This document shows, piece by piece, positions 1 through 7,625 of a stretch of 10,166 nt of DNA; within the stretch, counting starts at the first letter, position 1; every line of letters starts with the position of its first letter. Under the pieces are notes generated by a model. That model made no database searches. It was given only the letters and a program-made list of their open reading frames with translations, and had not been told where the DNA came from. The translations under genes and the position numbers were made by a program. The stretch is taken from contig JSYX01000908.1 of assembly GCA_000787465.1 (NCBI GenBank), positions 1-10,166 of the forward strand, read 5' to 3'. This stretch comes from Thermomucor indicae-seudaticae. Lineage: Eukaryota > Mucoromycota > Mucoromycetes > Mucorales > Lichtheimiaceae.

Positions 1-23
1 TGGGTGGGTGGGTGGGTGGGTGG
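1..23. repeat. TGGG microsatellite at left edge
   Basis: Five and three-quarter perfect copies of the 4-base unit TGGG start at the first base, so the true left boundary lies outside the window. The + strand carries six closely spaced G3 or G2 runs, enough in principle for a G-quadruplex. It is not a known telomere unit in this orientation and is probably a simple microsatellite. Confidence 0.85.
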
Positions 24-160
24 AAAGCTCTCCCTGAGAGAGGCGAGGGCGAAGAGCTTGTCTTAAAAGTGATTGATAAGCGACCAGTAAGTCAATAAAC
101 GGATAGCATTTGCAATGGGAGGCTCAATTTGCCTTCACAGCGTGGCTCAATTTCATGTCG

Positions 161-196
161 GTACTTTACATTGTACTTTACACCGTATTTTACATT
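161..196. repeat. Triple 12-base tandem repeat
   Basis: Three adjoining 12-base units read GTACTTTACATT, GTACTTTACACC and GTATTTTACATT. Each differs from the first by at most two bases. The unit lies about 360 bases upstream of the MYSM1-like start codon. It may be a small satellite or a cluster of protein-binding sites; the sequence alone does not say which. Confidence 0.8.
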
Positions 197-486
197 ACCG
201 CTGGTTCGCTGGTGCCTGACGCGTCGCCGCTCGATTTTTCTTGAGTTCTCGTCGAACTTTTGTGATCTCAAGGTCACAGCGAGATCTCGGATCGTGTGTA
301 CTCGATTGCCGACAAGCGGAACCGTATTAATTCTTGTTGATTTTCTTAAACTCTTGACGTATGCCGATAATCCAATTTTACCGTTTATCTTCTTATGTGC
401 TTACGTGTACGACAGCAGACTTTCTCAACAAACATCAAGAATATTTTATTGACGTGGTACTTAGTGTTCAGTAAGGAGAGAAGGAG

Positions 487-600
487 ATGGGGCACGAAAA
501 GATAAATACGCATACTGATTCACCTTGTATGTACAAAGACATATCTACATCATGTCGAGCGAGGACAAGATATTATCCAAGGCACAAGAGGAAGAAATGA
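487..600 (+). promoter_or_regulatory. Upstream ORF overlapping the MYSM1-like start codon
   Basis: An ATG at 487 opens a 37-codon reading frame, with a second in-frame ATG at 529. It runs through the presumed start codon at 552 in another frame and stops at 598-600. If the mRNA starts upstream of 487, scanning ribosomes would meet this ORF first, which would lower translation of the main ORF. The transcription start is unknown, so the effect is an inference. Confidence 0.35.
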
Positions 601-3059
601 GTTCGGCGTTAATAGCAAAGTTGCTGGCTGAGGAAGAAGGTCTCGGCGCTATCGGACATGATGATTATTACGCCGAGTACAGTAACGAGCTGAATGCCTA
701 CGCACAGCAGCATCATCCTTTGCCCAGTGACGACGACGACGATGGCAGCTATGAGGATGAAAGCGAGGAGGACTATGCACCAAAACGCAGTGCTAGTGGT
801 CGTGGACGTGGACGACCTGCTAAGCGTGGCAGCAGAGGCGCTAATATGAATGCTTCTGGAGGTGTGTATATTAACTTCGTGAGCCCCAAAACGGATTGCA
901 ATGATTAAATAAGGTGGGGGCAATCTTTTTTTTTTTGTTTTAGCTCGTAAAGGCCGCAAGAGGAAAACCCATTCTCCGGACAGTGCAGAAAAGGATGCTA
1001 GTACTAGTGATAAAGCAAATGCAGAAGAGGGCGAAGAACTTGCAAAGGCAACTCCAACAAAGAAACCTAGAAAACCTGTACAGGAAGGGTACAATACAGG
1101 AACTTACACGGAAGAAGAGGAAAGGCGGTTTTTAGAAGGCTTGGAACTGTTTGGTCGCAACTGGTCAAAGGTGATAACCAGAAAAAGTTGGCTGATCATC
1201 ATTGAACTGCCAAGTCGCTGAAAGTCTTCTGTGGATATCAGATTCAGGCACATATTGCTACAAGAGATGCGAATTCTATCCGCAGCCATGCTCAAAAGCA
1301 TTTCATAAAGCTCTTCCGGGACAAGATACCGCTTCCGGCAAAGGTCGGTACGATAGACATATCACAGTATATAGTTGGTAGACAGTATAATTATTGACTA
1401 GTGACCTTTTTGAGTGAACAGGTGAGAGAATCCGGAGAAGGTTATACATTGTCTGGAAAGCCACTTGATCCCAACTCTGCTGCAGCAAGAGCATACCTGA
1501 GCCGTCGCAGTGCAAGTTCTGGGAAAGATGATATTGACAGTAATCAAACAGACGACGCGGATAAAGATACATCATCGTCATCACCACCACCAGCAGCAGC
1601 AGCAGAAGCACATGGAGCGGCAAATACTGAACCAGATGGACCAACATCCAACGGATGCGAACCAGTACAAGCTCTCACGAAAAGTCAAGACGCAACAACT
1701 GCAATAGATAATAATTCTACGGTTGACGAGAGCGCCAATAATAGCACCAAGCCTGCTTCACCGCCGGTATCAGCAAAGACTACTGTTAGAAAAAAGTAAG
1801 CATCATAACAAAACCAGTACAGAGAACAGCTGATTCAGGTCTATTTTAGAAAGCTGAAATCGCGTAGCTATTCGCCAGAGGATCGGCCACGCGAATCGGC
1901 AGCCTATGATGAGAATGGGCGTACCGACTACTCAAAGTCAAAGCTTCGAAGAGTGCGCGAGCGAACCTCTGTTCGGTACAACCAACTAGGCAAAGACGAG
2001 TATGTACTCAATGGAGAGAAATTACACAATGCTTTCGGGCGACGCATAACTGAACATTCAAATTAGAGATCCTTTGACACTAGTCAAATGCGAGCCTTTT
2101 GCCGGCAAATTTGGCTCAAGCGTAAGTGATTGCCAGCCGTTTGAAATGCAAGTACATTCAAACGTTCTGCTGGCCATGGACTTCCATGCTCACTTGATGA
2201 CGACGGAAGTCATTGGCTTTCTTGCGGGCAGTTGGGACAAGGCGAACAGACGTAGGTATCCAGAAAAGAAAAACGTATCAGATGTATGTGGTTAACCCAG
2301 TTTTGCAAGGAAGGCATGTGTATCAAGGAAGCTTTTCCATGCCGATCCTTAAACACGGGACAAAATGATGTCAACGTAGAAATGGACCCGACCAGTGCAA
2401 TAGAGACGCGTCAGCTGATCGAGGAGAAAAATATGATGGTTGTGGGCTGGTACCACTCGCATCCGATGTTTATGCCTGATCCTAGCATTGTCGATATCGA
2501 GAATCAGCGAAATTATCAAGTCCTTTGTCGCGAGCAACTACCTGATCGACCGGAAACCATCGAGCCGTTTGTAGGTGCAATCATTGGCCCCTACGATCCG
2601 CGGTTGCCAGGATCAGCATCCGTGATTAACTGGTTTTACGTCAGCGATGGCGCAATACCCAAGCGCCTTATTTATGAACTGTATGAAGACGCCTGTCTTC
2701 CAACACAAGACGCAGACCGTTTGGTAAGTATCTAATCACTAGCTTATTATTGTCAAGAAAGACGAGGCTTATGCATCTTATCATCATCCGATCTATAGCT
2801 AAATTTACTTCACGAATATAAAGACTCTCCCGAAAAAGTAGAATTCGCAAGCGTATGGCGTCAGGACAATACTGAAACTAAACTGGAAAAGATAATCAAG
2901 AGCCTGGCTACACGGATGCCTTGGCTACAAAGAAGGATGAAGGAGATGATGAACGCCGACGCAGAGGGCACCAAGGATGGCGACGCACCTGACCGGCAAG
3001 GAACCGCCCTCTCTGAAGAGTTCCTTGTTCGAGTGCAAGCAAGTCTTAAAGGCTGGTAA
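552..3059 (+). CDS. MYSM1: MYSM1-like Myb/SANT-MPN histone H2A deubiquitinase
   Basis: Spliced protein of 672 residues from eight exons: 552-861, 944-1170, 1242-1343, 1422-1795, 1850-1999, 2067-2251, 2314-2723 and 2799-3059. All junctions are GT-AG and in phase. The ATG at 552 is the first in frame after a TGA at 516. Order of parts: acidic and R/K/G-rich N-terminus; Myb/SANT domain at about 156-204 ending in IRSHAQKHF; a low-complexity Ser/Ala/Thr linker; an MPN domain from about 415. The zinc and catalytic residues of the JAMM motif are all present: Glu435 in TTEVIGFLAG, then His497, His499, Ser507 and Asp510 in HSHPMFMPDPSIVD. Family members are nuclear metalloproteases that remove ubiquitin from histone H2A; active status here is inferred from the motif. 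Unlike animal MYSM1, I see no SWIRM domain between SANT and MPN. The least certain junction is 2251/2314, chosen because it restores the strand leading to AFPCRSL. Confidence 0.9.
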
Positions 3060-3369
3060 TCAGTGGTAAAAAAAGTTTTGTCTGTATGATTGCGTTTAAT
3101 TCAAAATGCATTGTATTTGCAATACGCGGAGCGATGATGATGGAATATCTGGAGCATCACTCAAGGAAGTAGGAGGAGGAATGGTGGTGAGATGATGCTT
3201 TGTTGTTGCTGTTGTTGTAGACCAAATTTGCTCTGAATGAGACCGAGGTCCGGAAAAAGAGATAGGCCGAACTTCTTTATGCGCTTCAGTTTTTCTCCCG
3301 TCTCTTCGCTTACTTCGCGACTTAAGAAAATTCAGCGGATGTCTATGCTGGAGGACAATCGGCGAATAA
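3060..3369. other. Short gap after the MYSM1-like gene
   Basis: No AATAAA follows the MYSM1-like stop closely; the first on the + strand overlaps 3515-3520. A segment from ATG 3106 can be read through a possible 52-base intron (GTAGGAGG to TTGTTGTAG, about 3151-3220), but reading frames then break at TAG and TAA codons. It could be early exons of the small gene below, or simply the 3' untranslated region. TTG/GTT trinucleotide runs lie near 3200-3220. Confidence 0.3.
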
Positions 3370-3519
3370 TTCAAACAAGTCGTAAGCCAAGATATAGCCT
3401 TGTATACCAGAGCCGGCATCGTTTGGCACGCTTTGGATGAAGAGGAAATTAAAGGTGTCCTCAATCATATAAATCAAACCTTCAAAGGTTTAATGGATTT
3501 CTTCAAACTGTCGCAATAA
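3370..3519 (+). CDS. Possible last exon of an unidentified small gene
   Basis: An open frame with no internal ATG until near its end begins after a TAA at 3367 and runs 49 codons to a TAA at 3517-3519. The peptide looks like a real helical C-terminus (TRAGIVWHALDEEEIKGVLN, then a hydrophobic FKGLMDFF end) and not like intergenic noise. An AATAAA overlaps the stop (3515-3520) and a second lies at 3547-3552, as expected for a + strand 3' end. Possible splice acceptors at 3379, 3391 and 3397 would place the start of the exon inside this frame. I could not reconstruct the upstream exons convincingly and do not recognise the family. It would converge tail to tail with the TMEM184 gene. Confidence 0.3.
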   Translation, partial: FKQVVSQDIALYTRAGIVWHALDEEEIKGVLNHINQTFKGLMDFFKLSQ

Positions 3520-3546
3520 ACTATCGAATGCATTTTGTGCAATTCA

Positions 3547-3552
3547 AATAAA
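3547..3552 (+). terminator. AATAAA polyadenylation signal, + strand
   Basis: A canonical AATAAA hexamer lies 28 bases after the TAA at 3517-3519. It would serve the possible small gene, or the MYSM1-like transcript if its 3' untranslated region is about 500 bases long. It lies only 14 bases from the stop codon of the converging TMEM184 gene. Confidence 0.45.
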
Positions 3553-3565
3553 ATACAATCATTTG

Positions 3566-5756
3566 TTATCTCCACACATTACCAGTCAGAAGTGCATCTT
3601 CTTCCTCGTCAAAGTCTGGTGGATCCCAAGACATTTCATTTGGAAAGCGGATCGCTCGATAAGTATTACTGTCGGGCACAGAGGGTGGTGAAGAGCCTTG
3701 CGGCGGAGAAGAGAATGAAGGATGAGGCCGGGGAGGCGTTTGATTATGCTCGCGAGAGGTGGGTATATGGCTAACTGTAACAGCAGTGATATCAGAACTG
3801 GATTTTAATGTGGGAGGTGATGGTTGAGGTGTAGAACGAGACGGCCGAAGATGATGCGGAGGAGCCATTCTATTCTGCACGGGTGATGAAGGAGTTGTCG
3901 ATAAGTTGGTTTGAGGTTCGTTGTCCGTAACAAGTACATAATTGCCTTTCCCTTGTTCCACGATTAGGTCCACGCAGCCTTCTCGTGGGCTATTAATAGA
4001 ACCTTTCATCGCGCGCGCGTCTTTCTTTCTCGCTGAGTCTGGCTGCGTTCCGCCAAGGTCTGTTCTGACCGTGTTACCAGTGCCGCCATATCCTCGGGAT
4101 CGAGTACTGCTGCTACTGCTCCCTAGTCCACTGGCTGGATACCGTACTTGCCGCCAAAGAGGTGCACGAAAGTCGATGACAGGGTAATTGTAGTCTCCGA
4201 ATATCATGGTTCGACTTGACTCATAAAGAGCTTCAACTTCGTCCCAAGGATTCGGATCCTCAAATTCCAGAGGTTCAACTTCCTCCACAACCCTCTCACC
4301 GTTCGTGCCAGGACCAGCATTCAGGTACCTCGACACCGGTGCTGGTTCAAGCCAATGCTTTTTTGCCGTGCTCGTCGAATAGCGCAACCCAGCCATGATA
4401 CGTGAGGTCCGGCTACTGCCAATATGCGGAACACCTTCGGATGGTTCAAAAGAACGGTAATTAAACCGGGATCCACGCAGAGTGTCCAAAGTATCCATCG
4501 CAACGTCCTTTAAACCAAAGGAATCCTTGATAGCTCTCATTACGGGCATACGAGCCGAATGCACGCTACGGTCATAGTAATCTTCGTATGAGAAAGAGAA
4601 TCTGGCAGATAATAAATTGTTATGCGAAGCCTTCAGGAATAAAGCAAAGTTTTAAAGATTACTTACGAATGTGCAATTGCCGCTGGTATCATCTCTAAGC
4701 AAATGAGGAAATCCTGGATTGCTACGGATATATGCTCGGACCCCTCTGCACATGTTTGATAAGTCATCATTACCCTTATCCCTATTCCTTGATGTACTAA
4801 CTTACCGTCTTCAGGAATAAAACCTGCCCATACAAGAAGGGCAATAATAACACTCTGCCAAAAGGAAAAGAAGATAATGGCTTTGACGCACAGAAATTTT
4901 GGCAAGGGCCTTCCATCGTCATTAGAAATATGACATTACAGGTATCGGGGGTTCAAACGCATACCTGAAGCCCACCAGGTCTTTCTTGGTGGCGTAGAAA
5001 AACACCATCAAACACCATAAGCTTAAGCAGACGCTCAAATTGTAAAAGAAGGTGATGTAGAGGTAGGAGCTTGACCAGCTGATTTCACCATCCTGATAGT
5101 TTCCAGTTGCCTTGAGGATCATGGTCAGGACGGCCAAGATAGGCTTGACGTAGACAAATTGCAGGATACCACGCTTGACAAAGAGGAAAGTGTAAGGGTC
5201 TCCCACGTAGATTTCTCTTGACCAGAGTGTACCAGGAAAGAAATTCTCACTTGGTGGCCTCGAATGTAGCATGATGATCAACGCTCGTTCTCCACCCAAC
5301 TTGTTGAGCAACAGGTTGAAGAATGCGTAGATCACAAAGGCTTCATAAATATCTCGGAACGTGTCCACATAGAATGCCACATCGAGCGAAACAAGTGAGA
5401 TATAGGTACTGATACCATAAATCGGCACCCTGAGGAACAACCTGTGTCAGTCCAAGTCTTTCTTGACTGCCAAAGACCGCATCATATCTGACTTACATCC
5501 ATAAGATCCGGATAACTTGACGTTGTTGATTCTAAGCGAAGCCCGAGTAAATGTCACATAATGGACGCCACGGCATTGACCCTTACTGATGCCTTACTGG
5601 TTTTCTGTAGTTTTTCCAATGGAGCCAGACTGAAATGCATGAGATGCAGGTTGCTACAATCGTACAAAATAGCGCAACGTGTATGGCAAAAGGGTGTAGC
5701 CCTGCTCCGGCACCATAGTTTCCATCCACTGCCCGTGCAGACAAAGATGGCAGCAT
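3566..5756 (-). CDS. TMEM184: TMEM184 / DUF300 (organic solute transporter alpha-like) membrane protein
   Basis: Spliced protein of 625 residues from six exons: 5756-5598, 5531-5497, 5429-4965, 4909-4806, 4745-4667 and 4601-3566. Phases agree at all five junctions. The second exon is only 35 bases and encodes NQQRQVIRILW, joined to MVPIYG, the hallmark of the family (Pfam Solute_trans_a). The ATG at 5756 is three codons after an in-frame TAG. About seven membrane spans are visible, the first at residues 20-45 and the last at about 262-284. A long hydrophilic tail follows (about 287-625), with a membrane-proximal segment KDSFGLKDVAMDTLDTLRG, a GDYNYPVIDF motif, Ser/Pro-rich stretches and an acidic end containing EEDALL, which fits the [DE]xxxL[LI] sorting motif. 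Fungal members (Hfl1 type) sit in the vacuole membrane and, in yeasts, bind Atg8; that role here is by family analogy. It shares a divergent promoter with SPC24. Confidence 0.93.
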
Positions 5757-5938
5757 ATCTCTCTATTCACCAGATACACAAAGTAAGCGAAAAAAAAAAG
5801 AAAGTGCTGCCAAAGCTTTTCGTCCGTGCGAGCCCGAGTTCGCTGCATGGGCTCCTCGAGTGCTGTCAATTTTGACGTCCCGACCCAAAGGATGCCTGCC
5901 TTTCCTTGCCAAGCCGTATCAATGCATCGCTGCCCTGA
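5757..5938. promoter_or_regulatory. Divergent promoter between TMEM184 and SPC24
   Basis: Only 182 bases separate the two start codons, which point away from each other, so both promoters and both leaders must fit here or overlap the genes. Visible elements are a run of nine A followed by GAAAG (about 5790-5803), a TGACGTC (5873-5879) that matches seven of the eight bases of the palindromic ATF/CREB site, and two ATG codons on the + strand that open an upstream ORF. I see no TATA box. Confidence 0.6.
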
Positions 5939-5942
5939 ATGA
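5892..5942 (+). promoter_or_regulatory. Upstream ORF ending on the SPC24 start codon
   Basis: An ATG at 5892 opens 16 codons (MPAFPCQAVSMHRCPE) ending in TGA at 5940-5942, which overlaps the SPC24 ATG (5939-5941) as ATGA. A second in-frame ATG at 5922 gives a six-codon version with the same stop. The overlap would allow re-initiation after termination. Whether it acts depends on where transcription starts. Confidence 0.4.
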
Positions 5943-6793
5943 GCGAAAACGATACCACTGGTGCTAACATCACCGACGACATCAACGCCAACCTCAGGGC
6001 TGAAATCGATGCCTTCAATGACGAAGACAATACTACGGGTGCCTCGATCACTGAGATTTCCATCAAACTCAGGGCTGCAATCGATGCCTTCAATAATTTG
6101 CGATTAAGCGAACGGTTTCAGAACGTCAAAACGTCAGTAGAACACTCAGTCACAGACGAGCTACCAGCTAATCTCAAAGGTAAAGGCAGCTGCGCCGGGG
6201 GCCCTCCGTCTCTCTCTAGTAACCCGCGCAACGAACAGAATTGCAAAAGCGTGCAGAAGAACTGAAGCAACAGGCCTCTCAGCTGTACCAAGAATTCAAC
6301 TTGTCTGCCGACACCGGCAAACTCGGCAACCTTTTGCAGGACAAAATCAGCCTTGAAAATCGGGTGGCAGACCTGGAACGCAGCATCAGCGACATCCGAG
6401 CCGAAATACACAGCATGGAAGCTGAACTTCATTCTCTGACACATGCCCGAGACATCGGTATGGAAGCTGATCCAGTCACGTACGTTTGCCAATAATCAAC
6501 CAACTGTACCGAGCTTCATTAACTCACTCGCGGTTTGACAGCCTTGCATTGGTCCTTTACAGAGGCTTCGGGATCCGGATGGTTATGGACGACAGTTTAA
6601 AAGTCACTAAAATGCACTTTGGTAAGCTTAACACTGGGGATATGTATGTAATTCGCGCCTTGTTGTCGCTTACGTGCTTTGCATTCCAGCGTCAGTAAAC
6701 GGGCGCCGTGGATATACGTTCCATCCGAGCGACAGCTTGTCTCCATATTATACCGCAAAGCATCTTTGGGACAACCTATTTCCGCAAGAATAA
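5939..6793 (+). CDS. SPC24: Kinetochore NDC80-complex subunit Spc24
   Basis: Spliced protein of 221 residues from four exons: 5939-6179, 6239-6479, 6542-6621 and 6690-6793, all in phase. The ATG directly follows an in-frame TGA, so no longer start exists in this exon. Spc24 pairs with Spc25 at the inner end of the NDC80 complex and links microtubule-binding Ndc80/Nuf2 to the inner kinetochore. Visible support: a long coiled coil at about 81-150 (LQKRAEELKQQASQLYQEF and onward) followed by a small C-terminal domain with VLYRGFGIRM and the ending YYTAKHLWDNLFPQE, the usual Spc24 fold order and length (about 200 residues). Residues 5-30 and 31-53 are a tandem duplication. The last intron has two acceptors six bases apart (6689 and 6695), giving proteins that differ by two residues. 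The call rests on pattern recognition of a fast-evolving family. Confidence 0.8.
5951..6097 (+). repeat. In-frame 78-base tandem duplication within SPC24
   Basis: Two adjoining units, 5951-6028 and 6029-6097, encode DTTGANITDDINANLRAEID and NTTGASITEISIKLRAAID, each followed by AFN. The blocks ACTxxxGGTGC, CTCAGGGCTG and ATCGATGCCTTCAAT recur 78 bases apart. Drift between copies is mostly outside the LRAxIDAFN core, so the duplication is not brand new. Confidence 0.85.
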
Positions 6794-7596
6794 CTAGTAA
6801 ACTTTATGAATACCTACGAAAGAGATGGACACAATCGCCGTTTCTTACATGGGCTTCTTCCTCCCGTTTAGGGCTTGTACACCGGACTTACGCTTTATGA
6901 AGTTTCTACTAATTCACCGTTGCGTAAAGTGTTATCGAATGAACGTTTAATTATTCAAAGATGTGGGCCCAATAAGCATCCTAGTTAGCCCGGAGTTGGC
7001 ATTGCGTCGGCACGGTGACGCAGTACGATCTCCAGCTCTTGAGCATTCACATTACTGTTTATCGATATTGGACATTTGCGCTGCTCCAAATACACTTTGC
7101 ACTAACCACAAACCCGCCTAATGGCGGAGTGGCCACAACCTCCCGCCCCTGGCCTTCAGGCCTGCAGTCCGCCCAACCTCCCGAAAGAAGATATCTTTAT
7201 ATTCGTCACTATGAGATTTGGGGTCAATGAAACACTGAAACAGAGGATACGATCGAACTTGAGTGCGAATCGGCGTCTTTCTGCGGAGAAGGACTTGCAC
7301 AATTTCCACTGAGCAACCTCTAGTACGAGCTGTATAGGATACGCAGAACGTCGTGCGTGCTTGCTGACAGTCTAAATCCATCTTTCTGTTAAAGTGCATG
7401 ACGCGTAAAGGATCAAGATCCATTTCCAGATGCAAACAAAGACCTGCCTAGGGCACCAACAAGTTTAGAGGACAGCACAAATGGAGCCAAACTTGCAAAG
7501 CCAATAAAACATCGGTTCAGAGCACATTTAAAAAGGAAACCCAGTAAACGTTCATGCTGCTTTATGAAGGTCCGTACGTTAATCCACGTAGGGAGA
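6794..7596. other. Gene-poor stretch between SPC24 and ARL1
   Basis: About 800 bases with no coding region I can support on either strand. The best candidate is a 63-codon + strand frame (7121-7312) listed separately; an overlapping - strand frame (7118-7435) looks like its antisense shadow. AATAAA occurs at about 7504 on the + strand. I looked for tRNA A/B boxes, and for tandem or long inverted repeats, and saw none. Confidence 0.5.
7121..7312 (+). CDS. Possible small unidentified ORF
   Basis: A 63-codon frame starts with an ATG followed by G in a fair context and begins MAEWPQPPAPGLQ, with a later basic stretch (LKQRIRSNLSANRRL). It has no family I recognise, no transmembrane segment and no clear introns. 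An AATAAA lies about 190 bases downstream. It may be a small gene, one exon of a larger one, or chance. Confidence 0.15.
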   Translation: MAEWPQPPAPGLQACSPPNLPKEDIFIFVTMRFGVNETLKQRIRSNLSANRRLSAEKDLHNFH

Positions 7597-7602
7597 TTTA
7601 TT
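7597..7602 (-). terminator. AATAAA polyadenylation signal of ARL1
   Basis: TTTATT on the + strand reads AATAAA on the - strand, 24 bases after the ARL1 stop codon, the usual distance for a fungal or animal-type signal. Confidence 0.6.
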
Positions 7603-7625
7603 GATTATCGGGTAGCATCATGTGA

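Larger units (their letters stand above)
1..551. other. Upstream region and leader of the MYSM1-like gene
   Basis: No gene is supported here. The longest + strand reading frame (129-452) has low-complexity, repeat-derived content and no recognisable domain, so I treat it as chance. Visible content: the TGGG microsatellite, a 10-base direct repeat GGCTCAATTT at 121-130 and 144-153, a triple 12-base repeat at 161-196, and two TGACGT motifs (355-360 and 450-455, the core of ATF/CREB-type sites). There is no clear TATA box near the gene start. Confidence 0.5.

Noticed and set aside
129..452. 107-codon + strand ORF upstream of the MYSM1-like gene
   Set aside because: Its content comes from the 12-base repeats and pyrimidine-rich DNA, it has no domain, and the opposite strand is equally open.
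609..1094. 161-codon - strand ORF with hydrophobic Ser/Val-rich sequence
   Set aside because: It is antisense to exons 1 and 2 of the MYSM1-like gene; its hydrophobicity mirrors the acidic GAx codons on the + strand.
1571..1612. ATC/ACC/AGC trinucleotide run
   Set aside because: It is explained as coding for the Ser/Pro/Ala linker of the MYSM1-like protein; such runs are common in disordered linkers.
3096..3464. 122-codon - strand ORF after the TMEM184 gene
   Set aside because: No domain and irregular composition; the polyadenylation signals here favour + strand use. It is antisense to the possible small gene.
3942..4187. 81-codon + strand ORF inside the TMEM184 last exon
   Set aside because: Antisense shadow of a well-supported coding exon.
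6486..6698. 70-codon + strand ORF containing the Spc24 C-terminal motif
   Set aside because: It reads through an intron on both sides; the spliced SPC24 model explains the same motif in phase.
7240..7270. Possible tRNA B box on the - strand (AAGTTCGATCG)
   Set aside because: It does not match GGTTCRANYCC well, and no A box or cloverleaf could be drawn around it.
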